Positions 46,480 to 55,235 of a stretch of DNA of 64,000 nt are shown piece after piece; the stretch's first letter is position 1, and every line of letters starts with the position of its first letter. Both the position numbers and the translations under genes were made by a program. The notes below the pieces were generated by a model. The model searched no databases. It was given only the letters and a program-made list of their open reading frames with translations, and was not told the origin of the DNA. The DNA lies in NCBI RefSeq assembly GCF_000015105.1, contig NC_008610.1:310001-374000 (forward strand). Reading direction: 5' to 3'. This DNA is from Candidatus Ruthia magnifica str. Cm (Calyptogena magnifica) (GTDB lineage: Bacteria > Pseudomonadota > Gammaproteobacteria > PS1 > Pseudothioglobaceae).

Positions 46480-47004
46480 TATTATGATAATTTTAATCTC
46501 GTAACGCCGATACTACTGATGACGTATTTTAACTTACCTAACGTACCAAATGGCTGAATCAAACGCATTCTAATATGTCCAGTCTAATGATTATGAAGGA
46601 GACGCCATTATTACTTGCAAAAAAGGTATGGTTTGCGTAGTGATGACAGCAGATTGTTTGCCAATTTTTGCCTTTAATCAATTAGGCACACAAATTGGTG
46701 TTACTCATGCAGTTTGATGAGCGTAATTTATTAATACATTTTAGTGCAGCAATTTCATCAAAAAACCTTGAAATGAGTAAGGAAGTATTTGAACGATTTA
46801 TTACCAAGGATAAAAAATTAAATGCAGCACTCATTTAAACAGGCGAAAAATTCCATCTGAACATCTATCAAGCTACAGACATTATTCTTAATGATTTAGG
46901 TATTAAGACAATCAGTGGCGGAAACCAATGTACCGTTGAACAGAAAAAAAGATTATTTTTCCTATCGACAAAATGGCGTATTTTATTTGGATGTGTTGAC
47001 TTAA
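46480..47004 (+). pseudogene. pgeF: Decayed pgeF/yfiH (laccase-domain protein)
   Basis: Fragments in order: 'WLNQTHSNM', 'DYEGDAIITCKKGMVCVVMT', 'ADCLPIFAFNQLGTQIGVTH', then a stop, later 'KFHLNIYQATDIILNDLGIK' and 'TISGGNQCTVEQKKRLFF', and after a shift 'SYRQNGVFYLDVLT', TAA. This is the YfiH/PgeF pattern (WLxQVHG, ADAxIT, VMTADCLPxxLxD, VAAVHAGWRG, GGxCTxxxxxRFFSYRRDxxTGR). The 'HAGWRG' metal site is lost. PgeF edits wrongly loaded wall precursors and usually follows rluD, as here. The remaining bases to 47196 show nothing. Confidence 0.85.
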
Positions 47005-47196
47005 TAATAATTTTTTTAAATATGGGCAAAAAATATATAATAGTGGAAAGGCAACAGTCTAAACAATAGTAAAACTAGACAACCACTTGTCAATGATTTT
47101 CTCAGTCTAGACAATATTAAGATTAGTAACCATAAACAATGACATAACAATGCTAAATGTTAAATGTATTTTATTTTTCATGATTATTGTCCTTTG

Positions 47197-47592
47197 TTAT
47201 CTGAGTTTTCCACTTGCGTAAAAATCCATCTCCTTAGTAAATGGATTAAGGTGGTAATAATGCCGTGGTTTTTGTTTGCGCTGTTTTTGTTGCACTACAC
47301 AGCCTATGATTTCAAACTCTCCTTTGAGTTCAATGTCATCATGTTGAGTATTTAAACAAATCAAAAATTTATTTGAGCCACGTTCAATATACTGACGAAA
47401 ATATAGTTCATCATCAAAACGTACAACAGCGTAAGCACGATTATGAATTTGTATGCTAGGATCAATAATAACAATGCAATTTTCACTAAATTCTGGCGTC
47501 ATATAGTTGCCTAAATTTTGCAGTGCAAATGGCTCAGAGTTGGTTGAGCAATTTGTTTGAAATAGTTTTTGTGGCGTATCTAAGTCTGACAT
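47197..47592 (-). CDS. S24/LexA-like fold protein without catalytic dyad
   Basis: The 131-residue protein resembles the C-terminal domain of LexA/UmuD-type S24 peptidases: 'NYMTPEFSENCIVIIDPSIQ' stands where '(G)xSMxPxFxxGDxxxVDP' is usual, and 'YAVVRFDDELYFRQYIERGS' where the catalytic Lys strand lies. The nucleophile Ser is Tyr here and the Lys is Arg or Gln, so self-cleavage is not expected. No DNA-binding N-terminus is present. It overlaps the 3' end of mutM by 13 bp in the same direction, so it is probably co-transcribed. Function unknown. Confidence 0.75.
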   Translation of the reverse strand: MSDLDTPQKLFQTNCSTNSEPFALQNLGNYMTPEFSENCIVIIDPSIQIHNRAYAVVRFDDELYFRQYIERGSNKFLICLNTQHDDIELKGEFEIIGCVVQQKQRKQKPRHYYHLNPFTKEMDFYASGKLR

Positions 47593-48389
47593 TTTCTACA
47601 ATAGAATGTGGATCGTTGGTTTTGTACAATTTTAATTATTTTACTCTTGCAAAAATGACATGTTTTATTTTCACAACCATACACAGACAAAGTCTGTGTG
47701 AAATATCCAGGATTACCATCAACTTGAGAAAAATCTTGCAAGGTTGTGCCGCCTGCTTTAATGGCCTGAGTCAAAATATCCTTAATACATTGAGTCAAGA
47801 TTTTATATCGAGTCTTAGACACGTTACCTGCTTTACGTTGCGGATTAATACTCGCCATAAACAAACTCTCACAAGCATAGATATTACCAACACCAACTAC
47901 GATTTTACTATCCATAATAAAATCCTTGATATTTTTCCGTTTGTTTCGTGATTTTTGATATAAATACCCATTATTAAATACCGCTTCCAAGGGCTCAACC
48001 CCTAATGAGTCTAGTAATTTGTGCGATCCATCTTTTGAAAACAGCACTGCACCAAAACGTCTCGGGTCATTCAAGCGCATACTTGTACCATTGTTAAATT
48101 GTAATTCAAAATGTTCATGCTTGAGTAGTGGTGTTTTAATATCAACCACCTTAATTGAGCCACTCATACCTAAATGGATAATTAACGTACCCGCCTCAAA
48201 TTTAATCAATAAGTATTTAGCACGACGCTTAATTGTCTTAATTTTTTGATTAGCCAATATTGTTATTAAATTTTTAGGTATAGCCCAACGCAAATTTTCT
48301 CTATGTAGTATTACTCGGCTCACTTCTTGATTGATAATTAAAGGTACAAGCCCACGTTTAGTGATTTCTACTTCTGGAAGTTCAGGCAT
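47580..48389 (-). CDS. mutM: Formamidopyrimidine-DNA glycosylase
   Basis: MutM removes 8-oxoguanine and ring-opened purines and cuts the strand. The 269-residue protein begins 'MPELPEVEITKRGLVPLI' with the catalytic Pro and Glu, has the beta-clamp 'IHLGMSGSIKVVD', 'LNDPRRFGAVLF', the helix-two-turn-helix 'KIVVGVGNIYACESLFMASI', and a C-terminal zinc finger 'CENKTCHFCKSKIIKI' with 'FYCRKCQT'. All catalytic parts are intact. Confidence 0.97.
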   Translation of the reverse strand: MPELPEVEITKRGLVPLIINQEVSRVILHRENLRWAIPKNLITILANQKIKTIKRRAKYLLIKFEAGTLIIHLGMSGSIKVVDIKTPLLKHEHFELQFNNGTSMRLNDPRRFGAVLFSKDGSHKLLDSLGVEPLEAVFNNGYLYQKSRNKRKNIKDFIMDSKIVVGVGNIYACESLFMASINPQRKAGNVSKTRYKILTQCIKDILTQAIKAGGTTLQDFSQVDGNPGYFTQTLSVYGCENKTCHFCKSKIIKIVQNQRSTFYCRKCQT

Positions 48390-48467
48390 ATAAAAAGGTT
48401 AAAAATTAACACATATCAAAAAAATACCCTATTATAATAATCAACTTTAACAACTATGGAGAGAAAT

Positions 48468-49055
48468 ATGTTTGATCGTATCAATTTAGTTCAGTGTAAA
48501 ATAATACTTGGTTTTGTTACTACTGCGATTGTGGTTTATTTTGTAGGCATGGATGTCATTATTAATCAGCATTATGCTTTTAGCGTGTGGCTACATGTAT
48601 TGGCAGGTATTGTTTGGATTGGTTTGCTTTATTATTTTAACTTTGTTCAAGGGCCAGGTATGGTTCAAGCGCTAGCCGATACTGATGGCCCTGGGACAGC
48701 AGCCATTGGAAAATATATTGCGCCTCGTGCTTTATTGTGGTTTCGCATGGCAGCAGTAACCACTTGGATTTTAGGTTTGGTATTATTAGTACTACAATCT
48801 CGTGGCATGGACGGTATTATTGGAGCGTTTACTCTTGCACAGGGTTATCAAGTTATTGGTATTGGCGCATGGATGGGCACCATCATGGCATTTAATGTTT
48901 GGTTTATCATTTGGCCAAATCAGCAAAAGATTTTATGCATGAAAGAGGCAACTGCAGAAGAAATTGTAATAGCAAAGAAAAATGCAGCATTGGCATCAAG
49001 CGTTAATGTTATTTTATCCATTCCAATGTTATTAACCATGCTTGCATGGCACTAA
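48468..49055 (+). CDS. Urate oxidase N-terminal-like (PuuD-type) membrane protein
   Basis: A 195-residue membrane protein with about five helices. 'FSVWLHVLAGIVWIGLLYYF' and 'NFVQGPGM' match the integral membrane domain found in PuuD-type urate hydroxylases and related stand-alone proteins; here the C-terminal cytochrome c domain is absent. Role unknown; the conserved His in 'WLHVLAGI' suggests a possible heme or quinone site, an inference. I start at the ATG at 48468 because the GGAGAG ribosome-binding site overlaps an earlier in-frame ATG at 48456. Confidence 0.75.
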   Translation: MFDRINLVQCKIILGFVTTAIVVYFVGMDVIINQHYAFSVWLHVLAGIVWIGLLYYFNFVQGPGMVQALADTDGPGTAAIGKYIAPRALLWFRMAAVTTWILGLVLLVLQSRGMDGIIGAFTLAQGYQVIGIGAWMGTIMAFNVWFIIWPNQQKILCMKEATAEEIVIAKKNAALASSVNVILSIPMLLTMLAWH

Positions 49056-49245
49056 AATAAATCGTAGATTACAAAAAATAGAGTAAAACCTCAGTTTTAG
49101 CTATTTTTTAATTAGTGTCTATCTGTTGTATTTTTAACAAAAAGAATTTAGGCTTAGTTATAGAAGGATTTAAAGCATTTTAAAACAAGTAAAATTCATA
49201 TTTTTGTAGTATTTTTACAATTTTTGTATTTTTTTTACAAAAAAC

Positions 49246-49273
49246 TTGACTATTTAAAATAAATGCGTATAAT
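49246..49273 (+). promoter_or_regulatory. Promoter of the porin gene
   Basis: TTGACT (-35) and TATAAT (-10) with a 16 bp spacer, very near the sigma-70 consensus. Start of transcription would be about 49280, giving an 80-nt leader before the porin ATG. The flanking 49060-49245 stretch holds T-rich runs repeating TTTTTGTA and no gene. Confidence 0.75.
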
Positions 49274-49362
49274 TTATCACATCTTTGTAGTAATGCGAAG
49301 TAATGAAAGCTAAAAGCTGAAAATTTCTTTTGGCATAATTTTTAAATTTTTGGAGACAAAAA

Positions 49363-50406
49363 ATGAAAAAACAATTATTAATTGCTGCTGTTGCAGCAAC
49401 AATGTCAATAGCTGCTACAGCAGATGTTTCAATTACAGGTGATTCTTATGTATCTTTTGCTTCACGAAAAATTGGACTAGCTAATATTGGTGTTAATAAA
49501 AATCACGATAGCCAAGGCGTTCGTTTAAAGGTAGTTGGTTCTACTGGTGATACTAAAATTACTGCAGTTATTCGTAATGGTAGTCAAACTCGTGTAAATG
49601 AAGAACCTAAGGAAATAGATAAAAATAGAGGTCTTCACATGGATAGTCTGTATGTTACAACTAAAGTAGGTCCTGTTAATATTAAAGCTGGTGACTACTG
49701 GGGTACAATTGGTTTAGGTGCACGTTTTTCAAGTAGAAGTAAACCAAATTCATTTGCCGCATCAACTAAAATTGGCAATTGGAAAGTTGGCATGTATACT
49801 GGTGACGGTTCTAATAGTCTTGGTCGTGACAACAACACTAATATAAGTACTTCTGGCAAAGTTGGTCCAGTTACAATCGGTTTAGTGCACAACCCTAAAG
49901 ATTTTACAGATATAACTCTTAAAGGTATATTTAGAGATATTTCAGTTGAAGTTGAGCGCTGGATCGATAAAACAGAAGTTAAAAACGATACAACTTTCGT
50001 TCGCATTGGTGGTAAGGTAAATAACTTTAAGTGGGATGTAGCACAAATTAGAAATGACGTTGTATATAGTGCTTTTGTTGAGAACAATGACAAGTTTACA
50101 CCATTAGGTTCTATGTTAATCGGTAAAGGTGCTCGTGGTGGTACAGCAACAGCTACTGTTAACGTTGGTGACTTTACTAAAATCTTAGGTGTTGCAGTTA
50201 GTACTAAGTTAGCAGGTAATACAGTTAAAGCTATAATTACTAAAAATACTTATGGTACTATTGATGAAGTGACAGGTACAGAGTTAATTATTAGTCGTTC
50301 TGTAGGTGGCGCTACTTTTACAGCTAATATTGCTAAGCTTTCTGGTGTTGAGGCTCGTAATCTTAATGCTGCTAACAAAGGTCTTAGACTTGATGTTAAG
50401 TTTTAA
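49363..50406 (+). CDS. Outer membrane porin (beta-barrel)
   Basis: The 347-residue protein has a signal peptide (residues 1-20, 'MKKQLLIAAVAATMSIAATA') and then an all-beta sequence of short alternating strands ending in 'NKGLRLDVKF', the terminal Phe that the BAM complex recognises. 'VSITGDSYVSFASRK' at the mature start is typical of gammaproteobacterial porins. A GGAG ribosome-binding site, a near-consensus promoter and a strong terminator frame it as a well-expressed single-gene unit. It probably forms a general diffusion pore; selectivity cannot be read. Confidence 0.88.
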   Translation: MKKQLLIAAVAATMSIAATADVSITGDSYVSFASRKIGLANIGVNKNHDSQGVRLKVVGSTGDTKITAVIRNGSQTRVNEEPKEIDKNRGLHMDSLYVTTKVGPVNIKAGDYWGTIGLGARFSSRSKPNSFAASTKIGNWKVGMYTGDGSNSLGRDNNTNISTSGKVGPVTIGLVHNPKDFTDITLKGIFRDISVEVERWIDKTEVKNDTTFVRIGGKVNNFKWDVAQIRNDVVYSAFVENNDKFTPLGSMLIGKGARGGTATATVNVGDFTKILGVAVSTKLAGNTVKAIITKNTYGTIDEVTGTELIISRSVGGATFTANIAKLSGVEARNLNAANKGLRLDVKF

Positions 50407-50455
50407 TTAAAGCTGCAAAAATCTAACTTAGATTTTTAGGAGTTTAAGTTAAGGT

Positions 50456-50496
50456 TAAAACCCTTAGTCTCTTATTTGAAGACTAAGGGTTTTTTA
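50456..50496 (+). terminator. Strong rho-independent terminator after the porin
   Basis: A long stem AACCCTTAGTCT / AGACTAAGGGTT with a 9-nt loop runs into TTTTTT. A weaker AT-rich inverted repeat (AAAAATCTAA/TTAGATTTTT) lies just before it at about 50417-50437. Confidence 0.9.
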
Positions 50497-50510
50497 TTTC
50501 TCTTTTTCAT

Positions 50511-50544
50511 AAAAACATTAAAAACATTAAAAACATTAAAAACA
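50511..50544 (+). repeat. 9-bp tandem repeat at the ygfZ start
   Basis: AAAAACATT is repeated three times in a row with most of a fourth copy. In the ygfZ frame it encodes Lys-Asn-Ile repeats, just where the start codon should be. Confidence 0.9.
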
Positions 50545-51197
50545 GAGTAACTTTAAAAATAAGTGGTGTAGATGCACAGAGTTTTCTGCAAGGACAGTTA
50601 AGTAATAATATTGCTATTATTGAAGAGAATGAATGGCAATTAAATGCTTATTGTCAACATCAGGGTAAAGTAATTGCTTTATTTTGGGTTACCAAAGTTA
50701 AAGATAATTTTTATTTGAATTTTCCTAATAGTTTACAAAAAAAGGTACTAAAGCACCTTAATATGTTTATATTAATGGCAAATGTTGAAATAAAACAAGC
50801 TACTTTAAATATTAATCCACCGATTGATGTGATGAAACATCCTGAAGTGTATTTAATAACTAGTGAAAAGTTTGTGCCACAAGAGTTAAATTTAGACATT
50901 GATGAAGTTGGGGTTAGTTTTTCAAAGGGCTGTTATCCTGGGCAAGAAGTGGTTGCACGTTTACATTACTTGGGTAAGCCAAAACGATGTATGCGGTTAT
51001 TTGAATGTGAGCAAGTGCTTAATGTGGGCGACAAATTGATTGCACTTGGCTCAAAATCAGCAAAAGCATCAGGTATTGTAGTACGTTGTGTAAAATTAGC
51101 TGACAAATTAAGGTATTTAGCAACGATTGAAGTTAAATATCAAGATAGTGAAATTACATGTAACTATGCTAAATTAAAAAGGATTAAAAAGGATTAA
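50517..51197 (+). CDS. ygfZ: YgfZ-like folate-binding protein, shortened and without normal start
   Basis: YgfZ binds tetrahydrofolate and helps make or repair iron-sulfur clusters. The hallmark 'KGCYPGQEVVARLHYLGKPK' is intact near the middle. The frame is open upstream to a TAA at 50484 and encodes the family's N-terminus ('VTLKISGVDAQSFLQGQLSN', 'NAYCQHQGKVIALFWVTKVK'), yet has no ATG, GTG or TTG before 50715. ATT codons in the repeat (50517, 50526, 50535) are possible rare starts; the TTG at 50715 would delete the N-terminal domain. About 80 residues between 'NVEIKQA' and 'PQELNLDID' are also missing against the E. coli protein. It may be a failing gene. Confidence 0.65.
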   Translation: MKNIKNIKNRVTLKISGVDAQSFLQGQLSNNIAIIEENEWQLNAYCQHQGKVIALFWVTKVKDNFYLNFPNSLQKKVLKHLNMFILMANVEIKQATLNINPPIDVMKHPEVYLITSEKFVPQELNLDIDEVGVSFSKGCYPGQEVVARLHYLGKPKRCMRLFECEQVLNVGDKLIALGSKSAKASGIVVRCVKLADKLRYLATIEVKYQDSEITCNYAKLKRIKKD

Positions 51198-51215
51198 AAA
51201 GGATTAAAAATGATT
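51176..51215 (+). repeat. 10-bp tandem repeat carrying the nhaD ribosome-binding site and start
   Basis: AAAAAGGATT occurs three times without a gap, then a fourth copy with one change, AAAAATGATT. The ygfZ stop is in copies 2-3, each copy holds an AAGGA Shine-Dalgarno motif, and the single changed base in copy 4 makes the nhaD ATG. Confidence 0.9.
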
Positions 51216-52583
51216 AAGTTATTTAAGTTGTTAACACTTTTACCCATGAGCGCTTTTGCAACTAGTGAGCCGTTTTCAACCTTAGACCTAACCAGTCATT
51301 GGGTAGGTTATATGGCACTTATGTTGTTTGTGTTGGCTTATATTCTGGTAATGGTGGAAGAATTTACTCATTTTAGAAAATCCAAGCCTGTTATCTTGGT
51401 GGCGGGTATTATTTGGGGGTTAATTGGCTGGGTTTATTCCAGTCAAGGTTTACCACATTCTGCTGAAGTAGCGCTTAGACATAATATATTAGAATATTCA
51501 GAGTTGTTTTTATTCTTGTTAGTGGCGATGACTTACATTGAAGCCATGCGTGAAAGACAAATATTTGAAGCGCTTAAAGTTTGGCTGGTTAATAAAGGCT
51601 TAACTTTTAGACAACTTTTTTGGCTAACAGGGTTTTTGGCTTTCTTTATTTCTCCAATTGCTGATAATTTAACCACAGCGCTTATTATGGGCGCAGTTGT
51701 GTTAGCAGTAGGTGTGGGTAATCCACGTTTTGTATCTATTGCTTTTATTAATATTGTTGTGGCTGCCAATGCAGGTGGTGCGTTTAGTCCATTTGGTGAT
51801 ATTACAACGCTTATGGTATGGCAAAAGGGTATTGTTGAGTTTTCGCAATTTTTTAGTTTGCTAGTGCCATCATTGATTAATTTTGTTGTGCCAGCCGCTA
51901 TCATGCATTTTTCTATTAAAAACGAGGTAGCCACGGTCAGTCAAAGCAAAGTTGATATTAAATTGGGTGGTATTGCCATTGTTGTTCTCTTTATTATTAC
52001 CATTATTACCGCAGTTAGTTTTCATAATTTTCTACATTTACCACCAGCAATGGGCATGATGACTGGTTTGAGTTATCTTATGATTGCTGCTTATTTTATT
52101 CGTAAATCTGAACGTAAATTGCAACAAGATGGATTTGATGTGTTTAAAAAAGTAGCAAATGCAGAGTGGGATACTTTGTTATTTTTCTTTGGGGTGATTT
52201 TAAGTGTTGGTGGATTAGGTTTTATGGGTTATCTGGCGCTTACTTCTGAGACCATGTATTTATCCTTAGGGGCAACTTATTCCAATATTTTGGTGGGCGT
52301 ATTGTCTGCTATTGTCGATAATATCCCAGTGATGTTTGCGGTATTAAGCATGAATCCTGATATGTCATTAGGTCATTGGTTGTTAGTAACACTCACAATA
52401 GGAGTGGGTGGTAGTTTGCTTTCAGTGGGCTCTGCTGCAGGAGTGGCACTAATGGGCCAATCAAAAGGACTTTATACGTTTGGCTCACATCTTAGGTGGA
52501 CGGGCGTGATTGCACTGGGTTATGGTGCAAGTATTGGTGCACATTTATTAATGAACGGTACTTTATTTGATGTGCCAGTCTGA
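51210..52583 (+). CDS. nhaD: Na+/H+ antiporter NhaD
   Basis: A 457-residue inner-membrane antiporter with a cleavable signal-like N-terminus and about 12 helices. Signatures include 'HWVGYMALMLFVLAYILVMV', 'HNILEYSELFLFLLVAMTYI', 'FISPIADNLTTALIMGAVVL', 'NAGGAFSPFGDITTLMVW' and 'IVDNIPVMFAVLSM'. The paired 'DN' and 'SPFGD' motifs are those of NhaD, the type found in marine and alkaliphilic gammaproteobacteria. It expels sodium in exchange for protons. It follows ygfZ by 12 bp and overlaps coaX by 14 bp. Confidence 0.93.
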   Translation: MIKLFKLLTLLPMSAFATSEPFSTLDLTSHWVGYMALMLFVLAYILVMVEEFTHFRKSKPVILVAGIIWGLIGWVYSSQGLPHSAEVALRHNILEYSELFLFLLVAMTYIEAMRERQIFEALKVWLVNKGLTFRQLFWLTGFLAFFISPIADNLTTALIMGAVVLAVGVGNPRFVSIAFINIVVAANAGGAFSPFGDITTLMVWQKGIVEFSQFFSLLVPSLINFVVPAAIMHFSIKNEVATVSQSKVDIKLGGIAIVVLFIITIITAVSFHNFLHLPPAMGMMTGLSYLMIAAYFIRKSERKLQQDGFDVFKKVANAEWDTLLFFFGVILSVGGLGFMGYLALTSETMYLSLGATYSNILVGVLSAIVDNIPVMFAVLSMNPDMSLGHWLLVTLTIGVGGSLLSVGSAAGVALMGQSKGLYTFGSHLRWTGVIALGYGASIGAHLLMNGTLFDVPV

Positions 52584-53274
52584 GTTATGTTTATTAGTTG
52601 ATATTGGTAATACTGCTATAAAATGGCGCTTGAATGATGAAACTAATTCAGCACTTATTAAAGAATTCAATATAACTGAATTACCAAAAGCAGATGAAAT
52701 TTTTGTTAGTTGTGTGGGTGATTGTCATATATTAAACGGGCTTAATAATGTGCATTTTGTTAAGACTGAGCGTATGTTTAAATCTTTAGAATGTGGCTAT
52801 CAAATTCCGTCTACATTGGGTTCTGACCGTTGGTTGGCAATGCTGGCTAGTATTGAACGTTATCCCAAACAAAATTTGCTAATTATTGATGCAGGCACTG
52901 CTTTGACTTTTGACTTAGTATTAGCTAATGGCAAACATCAAGGAGGGCTTATTATGCCTGGTTTGAGTGTATTAAGACATAGTTTTTCTCAATTTTCTAG
53001 CGGTGTTCAACAACTATCTTTAAGCTTAACTGCAAACAATACTCAAGAAGGCTGGATATTTGGTACAAGCCAGATGCTGATGGGCGCTATTAATACACAA
53101 ATTGAGCAACATTTGGATAATTACAGTGATTTAATTGTTGTACTAACATGTGGCGATGCTAAAATAATTGCATTAAAACTTCATTATCAGGTTAAACTTC
53201 ATCAAAATTTAGTGTTAGAGGGCTTATCTAGCTATGCACAAACATATAAAGTCTTACATTCAACCTTGGTATAA
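52570..53274 (+). CDS. coaX: Type III pantothenate kinase
   Basis: CoaX phosphorylates pantothenate, the first step of coenzyme A synthesis, and needs a monovalent cation. The 234-residue protein has the ASKHA motifs 'CLLVDIGNTAIKWRLND', 'STLGSDRWLAMLASIERYP' and 'LIIDAGTALTFDLVLANGKH', then 'GGLIMPGLSVLRHSF'. I take ATG 52570 as start; a TTG one codon earlier is the alternative. The start lies inside nhaD, so translation is coupled. Confidence 0.93.
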   Translation: MCQSELCLLVDIGNTAIKWRLNDETNSALIKEFNITELPKADEIFVSCVGDCHILNGLNNVHFVKTERMFKSLECGYQIPSTLGSDRWLAMLASIERYPKQNLLIIDAGTALTFDLVLANGKHQGGLIMPGLSVLRHSFSQFSSGVQQLSLSLTANNTQEGWIFGTSQMLMGAINTQIEQHLDNYSDLIVVLTCGDAKIIALKLHYQVKLHQNLVLEGLSSYAQTYKVLHSTLV

Positions 53275-53304
53275 TTCACTCATTTAATTTTAAATCAAGA
53301 CACA

Positions 53305-54504
53305 ATGCAAGACAAACGAGTTTTATCAGGCATGCGACCTACGGGCCAACTTCATTTGGGTCATTATTACGGTGTTTTGAAAAATTGGCTAGCACTACAA
53401 AATGAATATGATTCTTACTTTTTTGTGGCTGATTGGCATACATTTACTACGCATTATTCAGATAAGATAGATTTAAATACTAACGTCATGAAAATGGTAG
53501 TTGACTGGTTGTCTGTAGGTATTAACCCAAACACTTCAACAATTTTTGTACAATCTAAGGTGCCTGAGCATGCAGAACTACACCTGTTACTTTCCATGTT
53601 AACGCCTTTAAGTTGGTTGGAGCGTGTACCCTCATATAAGGATCAACAGCTTAAATTAAGTACTAAAGATTTAGCAACTTATGGATTTTTGGGTTATCCT
53701 TTATTGCAAAGTGCAGACATCTTAATTTATAAAGCAGGACTTGTACCAGTCGGTGAAGATCAAGTGGCACACATTGAGCTGACACGTGAAGTGGCTAGGC
53801 GTTTTAATTATCTTTATGGTCGTGAAGTTGATTTTGAAGAAAAGGCTGAAATTGCCATTAGTAAAATGGGTAAAAAACAAGCTAAATTGTACCGCTCATT
53901 GCGTAAAGTCTATCAAGAAATAGGTAATGATGATGCTTTAATAAAGGCGCAAGCACTGCTACAGCAACAACAAAATATTACTCTGGGTGATAGAGAACGG
54001 CTTTTAGGTTATATTGAAGGCGTGGGCAAGATTGTTTTGCCTGAACCTGAATCATTACTAACAAAAGCTTCAAAAATGCCAGGTCTGGATGGTCAGAAAA
54101 TGAGTAAATCTTATGGTAATACGATTTCCTTGCGGGATACTGCTGAGCAAATACGAGCCAAGATTAAGCACATGCCAACTGACCCTGCTAGAATTAAACT
54201 AACCGATATAGGCAATCCACAAAAATGCCTAGTATGGCAATTACACAAAGTGTATTCAAATAAATCAACTTGTGATTGGGTGGTGGAAGGCTGTACTAAA
54301 GCGAAAATAGGTTGTGTAGAATGTAAACAGCCTATTATTAATGCCATTGAAGAGGAATTAACTCCTATACAAGAGCGTATTGCTAAATATCAGGCAGACC
54401 CAGGGCTTATTAAGCAAATTATTTTTGAAGGTTCTGAAAAAGCTAGAAGTGTCGCCAAAGAAACCATGATAGAGGTTCGAAAAGCAATGGGCATTAATTA
54501 TTAA
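53305..54504 (+). CDS. trpS: Tryptophanyl-tRNA synthetase
   Basis: TrpRS charges tRNA-Trp. The 399-residue protein has the class I signatures 'SGMRPTGQLHLGHYYG' (HIGH region) and 'PGLDGQKMSKSYGNTISLRD' (KMSKS), and 'YPLLQSADILIYKAGLVPVG' in the Trp pocket. It is about 65 residues longer than the E. coli enzyme because of an insert around residues 195-250 ('QAKLYRSLRKVYQEIGNDDA' and following), a form known from other proteobacteria. It precedes rluB by 2 bp. Confidence 0.95.
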   Translation: MQDKRVLSGMRPTGQLHLGHYYGVLKNWLALQNEYDSYFFVADWHTFTTHYSDKIDLNTNVMKMVVDWLSVGINPNTSTIFVQSKVPEHAELHLLLSMLTPLSWLERVPSYKDQQLKLSTKDLATYGFLGYPLLQSADILIYKAGLVPVGEDQVAHIELTREVARRFNYLYGREVDFEEKAEIAISKMGKKQAKLYRSLRKVYQEIGNDDALIKAQALLQQQQNITLGDRERLLGYIEGVGKIVLPEPESLLTKASKMPGLDGQKMSKSYGNTISLRDTAEQIRAKIKHMPTDPARIKLTDIGNPQKCLVWQLHKVYSNKSTCDWVVEGCTKAKIGCVECKQPIINAIEEELTPIQERIAKYQADPGLIKQIIFEGSEKARSVAKETMIEVRKAMGINY

Positions 54505-54506
54505 TC

Positions 54507-55235
54507 ATGGCTGATAGGTTACAAAAACTTATTGCCAATGCTGGTTATGGCTCTCGTCGTTGGGCAGAACATTTAATTGAACAAGGACGTATTGAAGTTG
54601 ATAATAAAACTGCCAGCATTGGTGACAATGCTGAAATAACCGACTGTGTTAAGATTGATGGGCAGAAAATTGATTTAAGTCGTTATCTTGAACAAGAAAT
54701 AAAAGTGATTATTTTGAATAAGCAAGCAGGTGTTATTTGTTCTAATTTAGATGACAAAGGGCGAAAAAGTGTTTATAGTTTATTACCTAAAGAGTCACGC
54801 TGGGTTATGGTAGGGCGCCTTGATTTGAACACTTCTGGGTTATTACTTTTTACGAATAATGGCGATTTAGCTAACAAGCTCATGCATCCTAGCTCGCAAA
54901 TTGATAGGGAATATGCTGTTAGGGTGTTGGGTCAGGTTGAGGATGAGGATTTAAAAAAATTGACTCAAGGCGTTAAGCTTGATGATGGCTTTGCTAAGTT
55001 TAGCCAAATAATATTTGGTGGCGGTCAAGGTGCTAATCGCTGGTATAAAGTCGTACTTAAAGAGGGAAGAAAGCATGAGGTTAGACGTTTATGGGAAGAA
55101 TTAGGGTTTAAAGTATCACGTCTTATCCGTATTCGTTTTGGTGAGATTCGTCTTCCTAATAATCTTAAGGCTAATCAATATGATTATTTAAAACCTAGGC
55201 AAGTGAAGTTATTGCTTGATATTGTAGAACGATAA
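54507..55235 (+). CDS. rluB: Pseudouridine synthase RluB family
   Basis: A 242-residue RsuA-family enzyme: an S4 RNA-binding domain at the start ('DRLQKLIANAGYGSRRWAEH'), the catalytic 'MVGRLDLNTSGLLLFTNNGD' with the active Asp, and 'LKEGRKHEVRRLWEELGFKV'. RluB modifies U2605 of 23S rRNA; RluB is chosen over RluE/F by length and the 'GYGSRR' start. It sits 2 bp behind trpS. Confidence 0.9.
   Translation: MADRLQKLIANAGYGSRRWAEHLIEQGRIEVDNKTASIGDNAEITDCVKIDGQKIDLSRYLEQEIKVIILNKQAGVICSNLDDKGRKSVYSLLPKESRWVMVGRLDLNTSGLLLFTNNGDLANKLMHPSSQIDREYAVRVLGQVEDEDLKKLTQGVKLDDGFAKFSQIIFGGGQGANRWYKVVLKEGRKHEVRRLWEELGFKVSRLIRIRFGEIRLPNNLKANQYDYLKPRQVKLLLDIVER

Noticed and set aside
49201-49245. Repeated TTTTTGTA/TTTTTACAA runs before the porin as a regulator-binding array
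   Set aside because: The units are irregular and fit simple AT-rich sequence next to a promoter; no recognisable operator.
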